In this document: piece by piece, positions 5,800-6,690 of the stretch
Layout of the letters: each line of letters opens with the position of its first letter
Numbering within the stretch: position 1 is the stretch's first letter
DNA from: Gammaproteobacteria bacterium
GTDB lineage: Bacteria; Pseudomonadota; Gammaproteobacteria; UBA6429; Thiohalophilaceae
Length of the DNA: 6,690 bases
Direction: 5' to 3'
NCBI GenBank assembly: GCA_013152045.1
Contig: JAADGZ010000298.1
Coordinates: 1 to 6,690 of the forward strand
Program-made: the position numbers and the translations under genes
Notes under the pieces: model-generated
Database searches by the model: none
The model's input: only the letters and a program-made list of their open reading frames with translations
What the model was told of the DNA's origin: nothing

Positions 5800-6596
5800 T
5801 TAACTATGCCTGTGGCCACGACGGTGGCCTGGATTTCACGTTTGCTGCTGTGATTCTTGACCCGGATAAGATCACCTTTTCGGCCATCCATCAGGGCTTC
5901 TCCTTGAACGCGGATGGCAAGCGTGCCGCTGGAGGCCATAATGGTGACAATATCACCACGCTTGATCAGTTTTCGCACCTCTAGCATGCCATTAGTCAAA
6001 ATATCGCCACGGCGTAGGGTGCGTTTCAGTATTTTGCCTCGGACCTCATTTTTGTCGGTAAAATAACCATTAGAAAGCCGAGAAATATCAAGCCGACGGT
6101 TTGTCAGGTCACTGGCCTGCAGAATACTTCCCCGGGATAGATTTTCTCTCATTACCAGCACGTCTGAGTAACGGATAATCTTGATCGGCACATGGATTTT
6201 CCACATCTTGCTGCCCTGGCAACGTACCCCAATACTGCTGTAACCAATAAGCCGGGTATTAGCGGAGTCAAACACTTCAAGTGGCTGATCGCATTTGTCC
6301 AGCTTAAGACGCTGATCGAGATGTCTAATTTCGTAGTCACTATTTTTGTCCTGTAGCAGATTACTCTTTATATAACGTTGTATGGTGTGGCGTATATTAT
6401 CGATAGGCTCATAATCCCGGGCGCAGGCTTCAACCGAGAATGCCAGTAACAGAATGATTATCAGTATTGCGTACCAGTGCCTTTGATAGACTGTAGCGGC
6501 CTTAAAAATTATTTCTTTAGATAACAAGTCGTTAAAATGGCTAGCTTGTATGGTAGTCGGTATTTTGACGCTTAATTTTGTCGCAAGACAAAGCAT
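5787..6596 (-). CDS. flgA: Flagellar basal body P-ring formation protein FlgA
   Basis: FlgA is a periplasmic chaperone for assembly of the P ring from FlgI. Counting from the ATG at 6596 (269 residues), a hydrophobic stretch at 43-55 (AILIIILLLAFSV) ends in EACA, a likely signal-peptidase site near 59. The N-terminal FlgA domain follows, with two Cys (102, 126) that could form a disulfide. The SAF domain starts near 145: LVMRENLSRGSILQASDL, then SNGYFTDKNEVRGKILKR, then GDILTNGMLE. The C-terminal part has VQGEALMDGRKGDLIRVKN, the most typical FlgA signature. The family call is firm. The start is not: the frame stays open to the right edge, a 42-residue stretch before the signal core is unusually long, and a TTG at 6527 would give about 246 residues, closer to the family norm. 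Only a weak ribosome site (GGGAA) precedes the ATG. Confidence 0.9.
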   Translation of the reverse strand: MLCLATKLSVKIPTTIQASHFNDLLSKEIIFKAATVYQRHWYAILIIILLLAFSVEACARDYEPIDNIRHTIQRYIKSNLLQDKNSDYEIRHLDQRLKLDKCDQPLEVFDSANTRLIGYSSIGVRCQGSKMWKIHVPIKIIRYSDVLVMRENLSRGSILQASDLTNRRLDISRLSNGYFTDKNEVRGKILKRTLRRGDILTNGMLEVRKLIKRGDIVTIMASSGTLAIRVQGEALMDGRKGDLIRVKNHSSKREIQATVVATGIVKVSM

Positions 6597-6690
6597 GATG
6601 GTTCCCAGGGCTCCTAAGGCATTGATACTACAAAAAATGTCAACATTATGTGGCTGTGCCGACAATGAGGACGAATATTCATGCTGTGAA

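Noticed and set aside
6613..6641. TTGACA on the - strand as the -35 of a flgA promoter
   Set aside because: No acceptable -10 hexamer lies 16-18 bp downstream, and no sigma-54 pattern is visible either.
6595..6690. Start of a divergent + strand gene (for example cheV) at the right edge
   Set aside because: The short open frame reads MMVPRAPKAL and is Cys-rich further on. It does not resemble CheV or any flagellar protein, and no good ribosome site precedes it.

Overview
The window looks like chromosomal DNA from a flagellated gammaproteobacterium of moderate GC content. The evidence is a FlgN/FlgM/FlgA flagellar cluster in the usual gammaproteobacterial order, tRNA genes with encoded CCA ends, and a TonB-type operon with a Porin_5-like protein. 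I cannot name the genus from sequence alone. A non-enteric, environmental lineage seems more likely than an enteric one, but that is inference.

Left part (1-4504, all + strand): a tight operon for an energised envelope system. It starts inside an ExbB/TolQ-type proton-channel gene that is cut by the left edge. The visible 5' part of this gene encodes the end of what appears to be a LamG (concanavalin A-like) domain fused ahead of the first membrane helix. ExbD, a TonB-like energy transducer, a large outer-membrane porin with a periplasmic coiled-coil segment, and an exported coiled-coil protein of unknown function follow. The longest gap is 37 bp, and the run ends in a long AT-rich hairpin. 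Inside the window there is no classical TonB-dependent receptor. The outer-membrane partner in the operon is the porin, which makes this the most interesting part of the window: a Ton motor variant that may act on a porin plus a coiled-coil partner, perhaps under control of a sugar- or peptide-binding LamG domain. Two residues that are hallmarks of the E. coli Ton motor (the ExbB helix-3 Glu and the TonB helix His) seem to be missing, while the ExbD Asp is kept.

Middle (4505-4838): a convergent junction with two - strand tRNA genes, tRNA-Ala(CGC) followed by tRNA-Arg(CCT). They lie 11 bp apart, probably behind one promoter with an extended -10 and a GC-rich discriminator. Both carry C at the wobble position.

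Right part (4839-6690, all - strand, transcribed leftwards): flgA (P-ring assembly chaperone), flgM (anti-sigma-28) and flgN (chaperone for the hook-junction proteins). A good sigma-28 promoter match lies in the flgA-flgM gap, so flgMN can be boosted late in flagellar assembly. A hairpin plus T-run at the end of flgA may partly insulate flgMN from flgA transcription. The start of flgA is uncertain because its frame stays open to the right edge.
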